Source: an uncultured Colwellia sp.
Lineage (GTDB): Bacteria > Pseudomonadota > Gammaproteobacteria > Enterobacterales > Alteromonadaceae
Direction: 5' to 3'
DNA length: 64,000 bases
NCBI GenBank assembly: GCA_913062815.1
Contig: CAJXWZ010000022.1
Location: 1-64,000, forward strand
Part shown: positions 40,109 through 48,436 of the stretch, one piece after another
Layout: the number at the start of each line of letters is the position of its first letter
Numbering within the stretch: the stretch's first letter is position 1
Position numbers and translations under genes: made by a program
Notes under the pieces: generated by a model
The model's database searches: none
Told to the model about the DNA's origin: nothing
Seen by the model: the letters and a program-made list of their open reading frames with translations, nothing else

Positions 40109-40879
40109 ATGATAAAAAAACTTTTTGCCACCTCACTTTTATTTTTAGGCTTTTCATCACTTTGTAACGCGACTATTGTTGAGTTTCAAACATCCCAAGG
40201 CAATTTTCAGGTAAATCTATTTGATCAAACCACCCCGAATACTGTTGACAATTTTTTACAATATATTGAAGAACAGCACTACACCAACTCTGTAATACAT
40301 CGTGTTGTTCCTGGTTTTATTGTTCAAGGTGGCGGCTCTACGTTTACCGGTGAATGGCCTTTGTCAGGCATTGCTACTAACCCAGCGATTACTAATGAGC
40401 CCGTTTATTCCAATGTAAAAGGCACTATAGCGATGGCTAAACTGCCAAATAATGTCAATAGTGCTTCTGATGAGTGGTTTTTTAATTTAGCGAATAATGC
40501 CAGTAATTTGGATTTACAAAATGGAGGCTTTACTGTTTTTGGTCAAGTGATAGGCGATGGTATGGCCATAGTTGAGCAAATTGCCGGTTTATCTTTGTGC
40601 CAAGATATACCAATGCTCGATTACACCAGTCAAAATTGTAGTGAACAAAGTACACCAGGTATTGAAAACTTTGTTGTTATTAATCAAATTATTATCATTG
40701 ATTCTTCAGATGTCACTGATGCTGATTTAACCCCCATTGAAAATACTTTGTTAACCTCAGGTACTCCCCCTGAAACCGGAAATGACAGCGGTGGTGGTGG
40801 AGGCGGTAGTTTTGCATGGTTGTTAATATTCAACGTCATCGTATTGTTCTTTAGAAAAGCAGTGTTGAAAGCGAGCTAA
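40109..40879 (+). CDS. Secreted cyclophilin-type peptidyl-prolyl isomerase with GlyGly-CTERM-like tail
   Basis: This 256-aa protein has a signal peptide (MIKKLFATSLLFLGFSSLCNA). A cyclophilin domain (about 21-205) with VIHRVVPGFIVQGGG and SASDEWFFNLANN follows. The C-terminus has a Gly-rich stretch (GGGGGGS), a hydrophobic helix (FAWLLIFNVIVLFF) and a basic end (RKAVLKAS), the layout of GlyGly-CTERM sorting signals cleaved by rhombosortase in Vibrio, Shewanella and relatives. It probably acts on proteins outside the inner membrane. A hairpin with T-run (40893-40930) follows. Confidence 0.85.
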   Translation: MIKKLFATSLLFLGFSSLCNATIVEFQTSQGNFQVNLFDQTTPNTVDNFLQYIEEQHYTNSVIHRVVPGFIVQGGGSTFTGEWPLSGIATNPAITNEPVYSNVKGTIAMAKLPNNVNSASDEWFFNLANNASNLDLQNGGFTVFGQVIGDGMAIVEQIAGLSLCQDIPMLDYTSQNCSEQSTPGIENFVVINQIIIIDSSDVTDADLTPIENTLLTSGTPPETGNDSGGGGGGSFAWLLIFNVIVLFFRKAVLKAS

Positions 40880-40892
40880 ATTTTATGGTGTA

Positions 40893-40930
40893 GAGAGGCA
40901 AGCTTACCGCAAGCCTGCTTCTCAACTTTT
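40893..40930 (+). terminator. Terminator-like hairpin after the cyclophilin gene
   Basis: GAGAGGCAAGC and GCCTGCTTCTC form an 11-bp stem with one G-T pair and one mismatch around a 9-nt loop; TTTT follows after 3 nt. It lies in the 67-bp gap where two genes converge. Confidence 0.45.
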
Positions 40931-40946
40931 GCGTAATCTATTCAGC

Positions 40947-42986
40947 TTAATCTAGCGCTTTAAAGCGTATTGCTACACCACCACTGGTGGCTAGCTTGAA
41001 TGATAACGTATCCTCAGCCGTTACTATTTTCTTTTCAATAATCATTTCATAGGGGTTATTTTTCCACTCAGCCTTATCACCATCACGATAAATTTGTGCT
41101 TGATATTTTTTTCCAAGCGTTAGAAAGTCTAGTGTTACTTGAATAGTTCGCGACGCTTCATCGGTTAGTGCACCTAAATACCAATCATTGCCATCTCGTT
41201 CTTGTCGAGCAAAAACGACATAATCGCCAACTTCGCCAGCGATTGCTTTACTTTCCTGCCAATCGGTCGGTACATCAGTGATGAATTTAAATGCATCTAA
41301 TTTAGCCTCATAATTTCGCGGTAAGTCAGCGGCCATTTGTATTGGGCTATATAAAACCACATAAAGAGCTAGCTGTTTAGCCAGGGTTGTTTGAGGCCTA
41401 TTTGTGTTTTCACCTAAGCCATTAAAACCCATATCAAAAATTCCTGGAGTAAAATCCATTGGCCCTGCAAGTAAGCGGGTATAGGGTAAAATAGCAGTAT
41501 GTTCTGGTGGGTTTGGCGGACTGCCCCAAGCATTGAATTCTTGCCCTCGTGCACCCTCCCTCGCTATCCAGTTTGGGTATGTGCGTCTTAGCCCTGTGGC
41601 TTTTATGGGTTCATGGGTGTTAATGCTTATTTTATGTTTTGCCGCTTCAGTAACACTATGCAAATATTCAGCAACCATAAACTGACCATCGTGCCATTCT
41701 TTTCGAATAATGCCAGCTTCATCAATACGTTTAATATTTCCGCCATCAGCAACATAACCCGTTTTTATTTGGTTAATGCCATGTTTTTGATAAAGCGCAT
41801 AAGCATCTGACATTTGTAATCGATAATTAGTCACATTACCTGATGTTTCGTGATGACCAATTAAATCAACACCCTTTTTCTTTCCATACTCAGTGACGGC
41901 TGCAATATCAAAGTCCGAAAAACTGTCATCAAAGTCGAACAGATCACCATTATTAAACCACTCTCCATCCCAACCAATATTCCAACCTTCAACTAGGACA
42001 CCTTGAAAACCGTGTTTCGCCGCAAAATCCATATAGCGTTTAGTTTCACTCGTCGTTGCACCATGTTTGCTACCACTGGCCCAAGTATTTTCGCCAACAT
42101 GCATGCCCCACCAAATACCAACATACTTTCCCGGTTCAACCCAAGAAACATCGCCAAGTTTATTGGGCTCATTTAAATTGAGAATTAAAGTTGAATTAAG
42201 TAGTCCAACCGCATCTTTGCTGATTTGTATTGTTCGCCATGGTGTTTTAAAGTCGGTTTGGGTTTTAACTAGAATACCATCTGACCAAGGTGTTAAATCC
42301 GCCTTAAATAGTCCCGGTCTACGTTGATCTAACGTCATGGCAGCATAATCCACCAATGCCGCCTCATGAATACTTAAATGTACTCCTGATTTTAATTTAA
42401 AGGTAAAGGGGGTATGCACTCTATCAACTTCAGCTAAACTGGTTGTGTTGTAGGTATACTCATAGCGATTCCAACCACGAGCGGGGATCCACCATGCGGT
42501 AACATGTTCGGCATCTGCTAGCGAAAACTGTGTTAACTCGTTAGTGATCTCAACTCGGTTTAGTAAACCTTGCTGCTTAGGTACTTCATAACGAAAACCG
42601 ACACCATCATCAAAAGCGCGAAACCGTACGGTATAACGATTTGTGTTATCACGTTTAGCAGTGAATGTGACCGCTATTTCATTGTGTTTATCTGCTACTT
42701 TTTGGCGTTCACCCCAAGGTAATTGCCAAGAGCTGTCAACACTATTGCGTGAAACATTTTCAATAGTAAAACCTTGATTAAAGCCCGCAGCATCTTTAAA
42801 TTCCATACCAAGTTGTGAAGGTGCAATTATGGCTTGCTGATTGAACGCTATTTGATAACTCGGCTGAGAATGTTCATCACTTATTATTACCTTTATGTCG
42901 CCATTGGGTGAACTAAGGTGAGCATATTTAGCTTGTATATTTAACGATAAGGACAGTAATACAAAAAAGAGTGTAAGGTTTTTCAT
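40947..42986 (-). CDS. Glycoside hydrolase family 97, probably the retaining (alpha-galactosidase-like) type
   Basis: This 679-aa secreted enzyme has a signal peptide (MKNLTLFFVLLSLSLNIQA), an N-terminal beta-sandwich, a (beta/alpha)8 barrel and a C-terminal beta domain. GH97 includes SusB, an inverting alpha-glucosidase, and BtGal97b, a retaining alpha-galactosidase with nucleophile D415. Here the motif IKTGYVAD places an Asp at residue 414, and GHHETSGNVTNYR lies before it. E459 (NTHEPIKATG) is a candidate acid/base or ligand. This suggests the retaining type, by inference from recalled motifs. No other polysaccharide genes are next to it. Confidence 0.82.
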   Translation of the reverse strand: MKNLTLFFVLLSLSLNIQAKYAHLSSPNGDIKVIISDEHSQPSYQIAFNQQAIIAPSQLGMEFKDAAGFNQGFTIENVSRNSVDSSWQLPWGERQKVADKHNEIAVTFTAKRDNTNRYTVRFRAFDDGVGFRYEVPKQQGLLNRVEITNELTQFSLADAEHVTAWWIPARGWNRYEYTYNTTSLAEVDRVHTPFTFKLKSGVHLSIHEAALVDYAAMTLDQRRPGLFKADLTPWSDGILVKTQTDFKTPWRTIQISKDAVGLLNSTLILNLNEPNKLGDVSWVEPGKYVGIWWGMHVGENTWASGSKHGATTSETKRYMDFAAKHGFQGVLVEGWNIGWDGEWFNNGDLFDFDDSFSDFDIAAVTEYGKKKGVDLIGHHETSGNVTNYRLQMSDAYALYQKHGINQIKTGYVADGGNIKRIDEAGIIRKEWHDGQFMVAEYLHSVTEAAKHKISINTHEPIKATGLRRTYPNWIAREGARGQEFNAWGSPPNPPEHTAILPYTRLLAGPMDFTPGIFDMGFNGLGENTNRPQTTLAKQLALYVVLYSPIQMAADLPRNYEAKLDAFKFITDVPTDWQESKAIAGEVGDYVVFARQERDGNDWYLGALTDEASRTIQVTLDFLTLGKKYQAQIYRDGDKAEWKNNPYEMIIEKKIVTAEDTLSFKLATSGGVAIRFKALD

Positions 42987-43107
42987 AACAGTAATTATTA
43001 TATGAAGTAGTACAAATCAGCATACCCTTTTTTAACTAAAAAACATTAGCTTACATACGTATTCATTAATCAAAAAAATTGAAATAATTAACACACAAAT
43101 TTAGAGC

Positions 43108-43137
43108 AAAAAAAAAGCAGCATTTCTGCTGCTTTTT
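43108..43137. terminator. Bidirectional terminator after amtB
   Basis: GCAGCA and TGCTGC form a stem extended by A/T pairs around a TTTC loop, with nine A before and five T after. On the minus strand this ends glnK-amtB. Confidence 0.85.
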
Positions 43138-43190
43138 CAATTCACTAACCTAGGTTTAACTGGTAGGAAATTACTTGTTAATTAAGAGAA

Positions 43191-44471
43191 TTAACCGCGG
43201 GTGAATTCTGGGTATGCTTCCATACCGCAATCAGCTTTATCAACACCTTCATATTCTTCTTCATCAGTAACACGAATACCCATGATTTTCTTCAATGCAA
43301 ACCAAACTACAAAACTAGTACAGAATACCCAAACAAAGATAGTTGCTGCACCAATTAACTGGCCACTAAACGTAGAGCCTGAATTAGTAATTGGTACGAT
43401 AAGTAAACCAAATAGACCTACTACACCATGTACTGAAATAGCACCCACTGGATCATCAATTTTAACTTTATCAAGCGCAAGAATTGATAACACCACAATT
43501 ACACCGGCAATGGCACCGAAAATAGTTGCTTGTAATGGTGATGGCGTAGATGGCTCTGCGGTAATAGCAACAAGACCTGCTAATGCACCGTTTAAGGTCA
43601 TAGTTAAATCAGCTTTCTTAAACAAGATTTTAGCGAATACTAACGCAGCGATAGCACCAGCTGCAGCTGCAGCGTTAGTGTTTAAAAACACCATAGCAAC
43701 AGAGTTAGCACTATTGATATCGGCAAGCTTTAATACTGAACCACCGTTAAAACCAAACCAACCCATCCATAAAATGAATGTACCTAAGGTTGCCATAGGT
43801 AAGTTAGCACCTGGAATCGCGTTTACTTTACCATCTGAAGTATATTTTCCTTTACGTGCACCAAGTAATAAAACACCCGCTAATGCTGCTGAAGCACCGG
43901 CCATATGAACAATACCTGAACCTGCAAAATCAGAGAAACCAAGGTCTCCTAAAGTATAAAGACCAAATACTGAATCACCATTCCATGTCCAAGCACCTTC
44001 CATTGGATAGATAAAACCAGTTAAAACGACAGAGAATGCTAAGAAAGCCCATAGTTTCATACGTTCAGCAACTGCACCTGAAACAATAGACATTGCCGTA
44101 GCAACAAATACTACTTGAAAGAAAAAGTCAGAAGCATTCGAGTATACTGCGCCGCCACCAAATCCAGCTTCGGCAGACTCAGCTAAAACAGTTCCTACTA
44201 ACGCATCAGCATCAGCGGCACCATCTAAAGCAATACCATTTAAGAATACGCCACCACCATACATGATGTCGTAACCAACAACTAAGTACATAATGCAAGC
44301 AATAGCATACAATGCCACATTCTTAGTTAAAATTTCAGTGGTGTTTTTTGCTCGCACTAGGCCAGCTTCTAACATTGAGAAACCTGCTGCCATCCACATG
44401 ACAAGCGCACCGCACACTAGAAAATAAAAGGTATCTAATGCATATTGAAGTTGAAAAATATTCTGTTCCAT
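43191..44471 (-). CDS. amtB: Ammonium transporter AmtB
   Basis: AmtB is the trimeric ammonium channel of the inner membrane. This 426-aa protein has about eleven helices. The twin histidines of the pore are visible in GSGIVHMAGASAAL and ISVHGVVGLFG, and the GWFGFNGGS segment is conserved. The C-terminal tail (GIRVTDEEEYEGVDKADCGMEAYPEF) matches the region that contacts GlnK. It has an AGGA ribosome binding site and follows glnK by 59 nt. Confidence 0.95.
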   Translation of the reverse strand: MEQNIFQLQYALDTFYFLVCGALVMWMAAGFSMLEAGLVRAKNTTEILTKNVALYAIACIMYLVVGYDIMYGGGVFLNGIALDGAADADALVGTVLAESAEAGFGGGAVYSNASDFFFQVVFVATAMSIVSGAVAERMKLWAFLAFSVVLTGFIYPMEGAWTWNGDSVFGLYTLGDLGFSDFAGSGIVHMAGASAALAGVLLLGARKGKYTSDGKVNAIPGANLPMATLGTFILWMGWFGFNGGSVLKLADINSANSVAMVFLNTNAAAAAGAIAALVFAKILFKKADLTMTLNGALAGLVAITAEPSTPSPLQATIFGAIAGVIVVLSILALDKVKIDDPVGAISVHGVVGLFGLLIVPITNSGSTFSGQLIGAATIFVWVFCTSFVVWFALKKIMGIRVTDEEEYEGVDKADCGMEAYPEFTRG

Positions 44472-44530
44472 AATAAGTCCTAAAATAAATCTTATTTGTT
44501 TTTTAAGTGATTTGTATTAATTATTAATGC

Positions 44531-44884
<354 letters not shown>

Positions 44885-44913
44885 TTAATTTTAGGTGATA
44901 TTGAATTGTATAA

Positions 44914-44929
44914 TTCAATTCATGTGCCA
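44914..44929 (-). promoter_or_regulatory. Sigma-54 promoter of glnK-amtB
   Basis: On the minus strand TGGCAC-ATGAA-TTGAA matches the RpoN consensus TGGCAC-N5-TTGCA at all core bases except A for C at -12. It lies 45 bp upstream of the GTG start. Nitrogen control through NtrC is the usual mode for this operon. Confidence 0.75.
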
Positions 44930-44991
44930 TAAAATTTAAAAGATTAAAAACATAAGGTTACAGTAATTTACTTTATTTACAGAAAGGAGGT

Positions 44992-45039
44992 TGCACCAAA
45001 AAAGCACAACAAAGAGCGGTTGCGATTTTATTTGGTGCA
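44992..45039. repeat. 9-bp inverted repeat TGCACCAAA / TTTGGTGCA upstream of glnK
   Basis: TGCACCAAA (44992-45000) and TTTGGTGCA (45031-45039) are exact inverted copies separated by 30 nt. Each resembles one half of an NtrC site (TGCACC-N5-GGTGCA), and they lie about 60-125 bp upstream of the sigma-54 promoter. They could also form part of the 3' end of the ovoA transcript. Confidence 0.4.
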
Positions 45040-45064
45040 TGAGTAGGTAGTTTTATACTTAATG

Positions 45065-47221
45065 TTATGATCTTAATTGCCAAATACTGATCTGTGGAAA
45101 ACTTAAGGTGAAGTGTCGGCGGTTGTTTTTAAGCACTCGCGTTAGTTGATGTTGCTCTAGCAGAGTAAAGTGAGGTGCTAACAACAAAGATAAGCCATCA
45201 AAACCGGTGACATTTTCACCATTAACTTTTATGCCCCCTAACCAGTTTTCTTTGCTTGTTTGTTGCTCATCAAAATCATAACTTGAAACAATAATAAGCA
45301 ATCCGTTTGCTTTTAAGCGTTGATGTATTTGCTGCAAAAATATTCTTGGCTCATAATTATGCTCAAGAACATGTTGCGCCAGCACTGCATCATAACCTGT
45401 AAATATATTTTTGAGGTTACTCGCATCGCCTTGGCTAAAGTGAATGTTTTCACTACAGGGTAAGTCAGCCTTTTGTAAATCAACTTCATGAAAGTCAACA
45501 ATATCACCTTCATTTTCTAACTGATAACGTACTGATTTCCCTTGTTGCAAATTAACACAATGACGAATATAACGCGCTGAAAAATCAACACCGTCGACAT
45601 GACTAAAACACTGCGCTAACATAAAACTACTACGGCCAACGCTACAACCTAAATCCAAACATTTATCAGTAGCAAGATTGTACTTTTGCAATGCACTTGC
45701 CACATGATCAGTTATTTGTTGACTATAGTTTTTCGCTGCTACTGGCATCGCGGATGTTGCACAGCCATACTGGCTATGTAATTGCTGTGCTATAAGCTTG
45801 TCGGTTTCATAGTGATTAGCCTCAAGGTTAGGAAGTTGCTCAGCATTGCTTTGCACATAGCGAAAGCCTGCATGTTGAAAAAAATGTCTTCGAAAAGCAT
45901 AGCGAGAATATTTTTGCGCTTCATTACCAGTAGATATCCACGAGCCCCCTTTAATGAGGTTGTGTTTACCGTCAAAAGTTGGCGTAGAGAAGTCGTCATA
46001 TAATGGATGAACACTAAAGCCATGAAAGCCATCGATAGTTGACTCAGTCCATTGCCATACATTGCCAATAATATCGAACAAGCCATCGTGTTCAAATTGT
46101 TCAACCGGACAAGAAGAAGCGTAATACTCATGATTAATATTAGCAGGCGCCTTTTGCCAATTAGCTATATCACCATTTACTTTGTCGCGTAAACATAACC
46201 ACTCCCCTTCTGTCGGTAAACGGATAAACTCTTTACCTGCAGAGGTAACCAAACTGTTTTTCCAATGACAAAACGCCTTAGCCTCTAAATAATTCACTTC
46301 GACAGGCCAGTTTAGTGGTAATGGCATTTCATTCAGTAAATTGCGCTGCCAATAGACAACTTCATCACCTTGTAGGCCTTTGTCTATCCAGAATCTTGGC
46401 ATAGTAGCTTTGGTAAATGCTAGCCATTGCTGACCTTCCTCAGTCCAAAACTCAGGTTTTTTGTAACCCGAAGCGTTAACGAAAGCTAAATATTCTTGAT
46501 TTGACACTAGGTATTTTGACGCACTAAAGTCATTTAACGTTAACGAGTCATGACCATATTCATTGTCCCAACCAAAAGTTTCATCACTGCTTGGCTTGCC
46601 AAATTCAATGGTTTTTCCTGAGATAGGTATTAGTTCATTTTGAAGTGCTTTGCCGCTATCTTCGCAAGTTTTCCACGCTTTAGTCGCCGAAAGGTATTGC
46701 AAAGGTAACATACGCATGATAACTGACGATGTTTCAATATGAATACGTTCGTGTTCACAACCCATTAAAATAATCCAAGCGAATGAATCTTGCGTAATGG
46801 GTAATGTTAACTCCATTTCATCAATAAGGTTTTCAACTAGGCTGGCGACTTGATCACGGTATGTGCGAACTTCATCAACACTAGGCCAATCATAATGCCC
46901 GCTATTAAGATCGTCCCAGCTCATTTCATCGACCCCTACAGCGCAAATAGCTTCTAACTTACTATTGAGGCGTTTTGAGATAAATTTACCCAACATCAGC
47001 TTGTTAATGTAAAAACTAGCAGTATGACCAAAATAAAAAATTAACGGGTGTCTTAACCTTTCTGGGCGAAGGTAATAAGCACTGTCATCGTTAACTAAAG
47101 CGAATAACGACTCATACTCAGCCCACGTTTGTTTAAAGTACGCTTTCAGCTCTTGCTTTTTAGCGCCAACACTCGTGCCATTTATTGATGGCTGTTTAGC
47201 TTTTGTTGTAGTGACATCCAT
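45065..47221 (-). CDS. ovoA: Ovothiol synthase OvoA (sulfoxide synthase fused to methyltransferase)
   Basis: OvoA joins cysteine and histidine with O2 to give 5-histidylcysteine sulfoxide, using a non-heme iron. The fused methyltransferase acts later on the thiol-histidine. The 718-aa length is that of full OvoA. The DinB-like domain holds the iron ligands (GHTASFYINKL and EHERIHIETSS), and the FGE-sulfatase domain holds the RLPTEGEWLCLR and GNVWQWTES segments plus KGGSWIS and YSRYAFRRHF. The C-terminal methyltransferase has the SAM motif CLDLGCSVGRSS. It follows the glutamine-synthetase-fold gene by 21 nt, so they likely share a transcript. No separate lyase gene (OvoB) is in the window. Confidence 0.92.
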   Translation of the reverse strand: MDVTTTKAKQPSINGTSVGAKKQELKAYFKQTWAEYESLFALVNDDSAYYLRPERLRHPLIFYFGHTASFYINKLMLGKFISKRLNSKLEAICAVGVDEMSWDDLNSGHYDWPSVDEVRTYRDQVASLVENLIDEMELTLPITQDSFAWIILMGCEHERIHIETSSVIMRMLPLQYLSATKAWKTCEDSGKALQNELIPISGKTIEFGKPSSDETFGWDNEYGHDSLTLNDFSASKYLVSNQEYLAFVNASGYKKPEFWTEEGQQWLAFTKATMPRFWIDKGLQGDEVVYWQRNLLNEMPLPLNWPVEVNYLEAKAFCHWKNSLVTSAGKEFIRLPTEGEWLCLRDKVNGDIANWQKAPANINHEYYASSCPVEQFEHDGLFDIIGNVWQWTESTIDGFHGFSVHPLYDDFSTPTFDGKHNLIKGGSWISTGNEAQKYSRYAFRRHFFQHAGFRYVQSNAEQLPNLEANHYETDKLIAQQLHSQYGCATSAMPVAAKNYSQQITDHVASALQKYNLATDKCLDLGCSVGRSSFMLAQCFSHVDGVDFSARYIRHCVNLQQGKSVRYQLENEGDIVDFHEVDLQKADLPCSENIHFSQGDASNLKNIFTGYDAVLAQHVLEHNYEPRIFLQQIHQRLKANGLLIIVSSYDFDEQQTSKENWLGGIKVNGENVTGFDGLSLLLAPHFTLLEQHQLTRVLKNNRRHFTLSFPQISIWQLRS

Positions 47222-47242
47222 AAATCATTTCTTATATTTTAC

Positions 47243-48436
47243 TCAAGCTTTGACAAAATTTACTTGATAGTTATTGAGTATTATTTGTTTTATTTTATCG
47301 CCTATCATCATAGAACAGTCAAGTTCAGAATTTGCTTTCAATCCAGTTTGCTTCTCTTGCACCAAATTAATGCCATCACTAAACCAAGAACTCATGTTGA
47401 ATAAATCAATAGCGCCTAGGGTACCGTTTTTGCCAACGTCACTATAAAGTGATGGTGGCAACGCGGTAGCAATAACTTCATTGGGTATGACATGTTGTTT
47501 TTTTTCATAAGCATTAACAGCATCAATAATATTGAGCAAACCATAAATTACATTAATAAAGGGATTATAATCAATGCTTGCAGCACCTAGCCTATGTTCT
47601 ATCCGTGCTGTTTTTTGCCAATTATGGTGCACTGCTAAAATATTGCTATTTTTGTCATATAAAAGAGGCTCTTCACCCATAAGCTGATTATGCTTGCCAA
47701 ACTTTTTATATAATGCAACGCTGCCTTGATGACCGCCAGATATATCTATGGGCGAACATAACTCTTGTGCTAAACCATAGCGAGTCTTCAACGCTAAACG
47801 ATCGAATGCCGCTTCCACGGGAAGATATAACAAACTACATTCAAGGCTTGTACGTAAAAAGCAATATTGCAAATACTCACCAAAATCGTCTTTTGCAATA
47901 AGGTTCTCTCCTTGGTTGTTTAACACACTAACATTAAGCTGTACTGCATTAGGTATATGTACCGCCCGGGTATCATGACTAAAAATATTTTGAGAACCGA
48001 ACGCCAACTTCCCTCTATCACCACTCCAAACGACCGGATTAATTAAGGTTTCAACAAGGCCGTCTTTTTGAAAAAATTGATTAAACCATTGTGGCAGTGA
48101 TGTTATTACTCGATGCAAATTCATGGCTTCTTTTAATGGGCTCTGTCCATTAAACAAAGAAACGTATTCCCATTGGTTTTGCCAATATTCATTAACTATC
48201 TCACCATCTATACCAATACTACGAAAAAACTGATTAATCATAGTGAAATTTAGCTTTTTATGCTGGCCGTTCGCTGTGAGAATACGGTAGCAGCCCTCTA
48301 ATTCAAAATGTATTTGGGCTTGATAACCTAAGTGTTCAAGATAATCCTGCAAAAGACAAATTGCTTGCTGAAACACAGGGATTTGCGAAGTAGAACACCG
48401 GATTGACGATTGCTCTTGATTATATTTACTGGTCAT
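47243..48436 (-). CDS. Glutamine-synthetase-fold protein, N-terminal domain missing, next to ovoA
   Basis: I do not recognise a named family, but this 397-aa protein can be aligned by eye with glutamine synthetase (GS) catalytic domains. AICLLQDYLEHLGYQAQIHFELEG matches the GS helix and the ExE metal site. NEYWQNQWEY matches the E-x6-E pattern GQWEY of eukaryotic-type GS. ARIEHRLGAASIDYNPF matches RIEVRFPDPAANPYL. The usual beta-grasp domain (about 100 residues) before these is absent, and the GS His of GSGMHxH is replaced (PNAVQLNVS). It overlaps the GGDEF gene by 11 nt. It may be an ATP-dependent amide ligase; the substrate is unknown. Confidence 0.6.
   Translation of the reverse strand: MTSKYNQEQSSIRCSTSQIPVFQQAICLLQDYLEHLGYQAQIHFELEGCYRILTANGQHKKLNFTMINQFFRSIGIDGEIVNEYWQNQWEYVSLFNGQSPLKEAMNLHRVITSLPQWFNQFFQKDGLVETLINPVVWSGDRGKLAFGSQNIFSHDTRAVHIPNAVQLNVSVLNNQGENLIAKDDFGEYLQYCFLRTSLECSLLYLPVEAAFDRLALKTRYGLAQELCSPIDISGGHQGSVALYKKFGKHNQLMGEEPLLYDKNSNILAVHHNWQKTARIEHRLGAASIDYNPFINVIYGLLNIIDAVNAYEKKQHVIPNEVIATALPPSLYSDVGKNGTLGAIDLFNMSSWFSDGINLVQEKQTGLKANSELDCSMMIGDKIKQIILNNYQVNFVKA

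Noticed and set aside
43201..43908. 235-codon open frame antisense to amtB
   Set aside because: It is a shadow of the amtB frame, rich in Ala/Pro/Thr, with no family signature.
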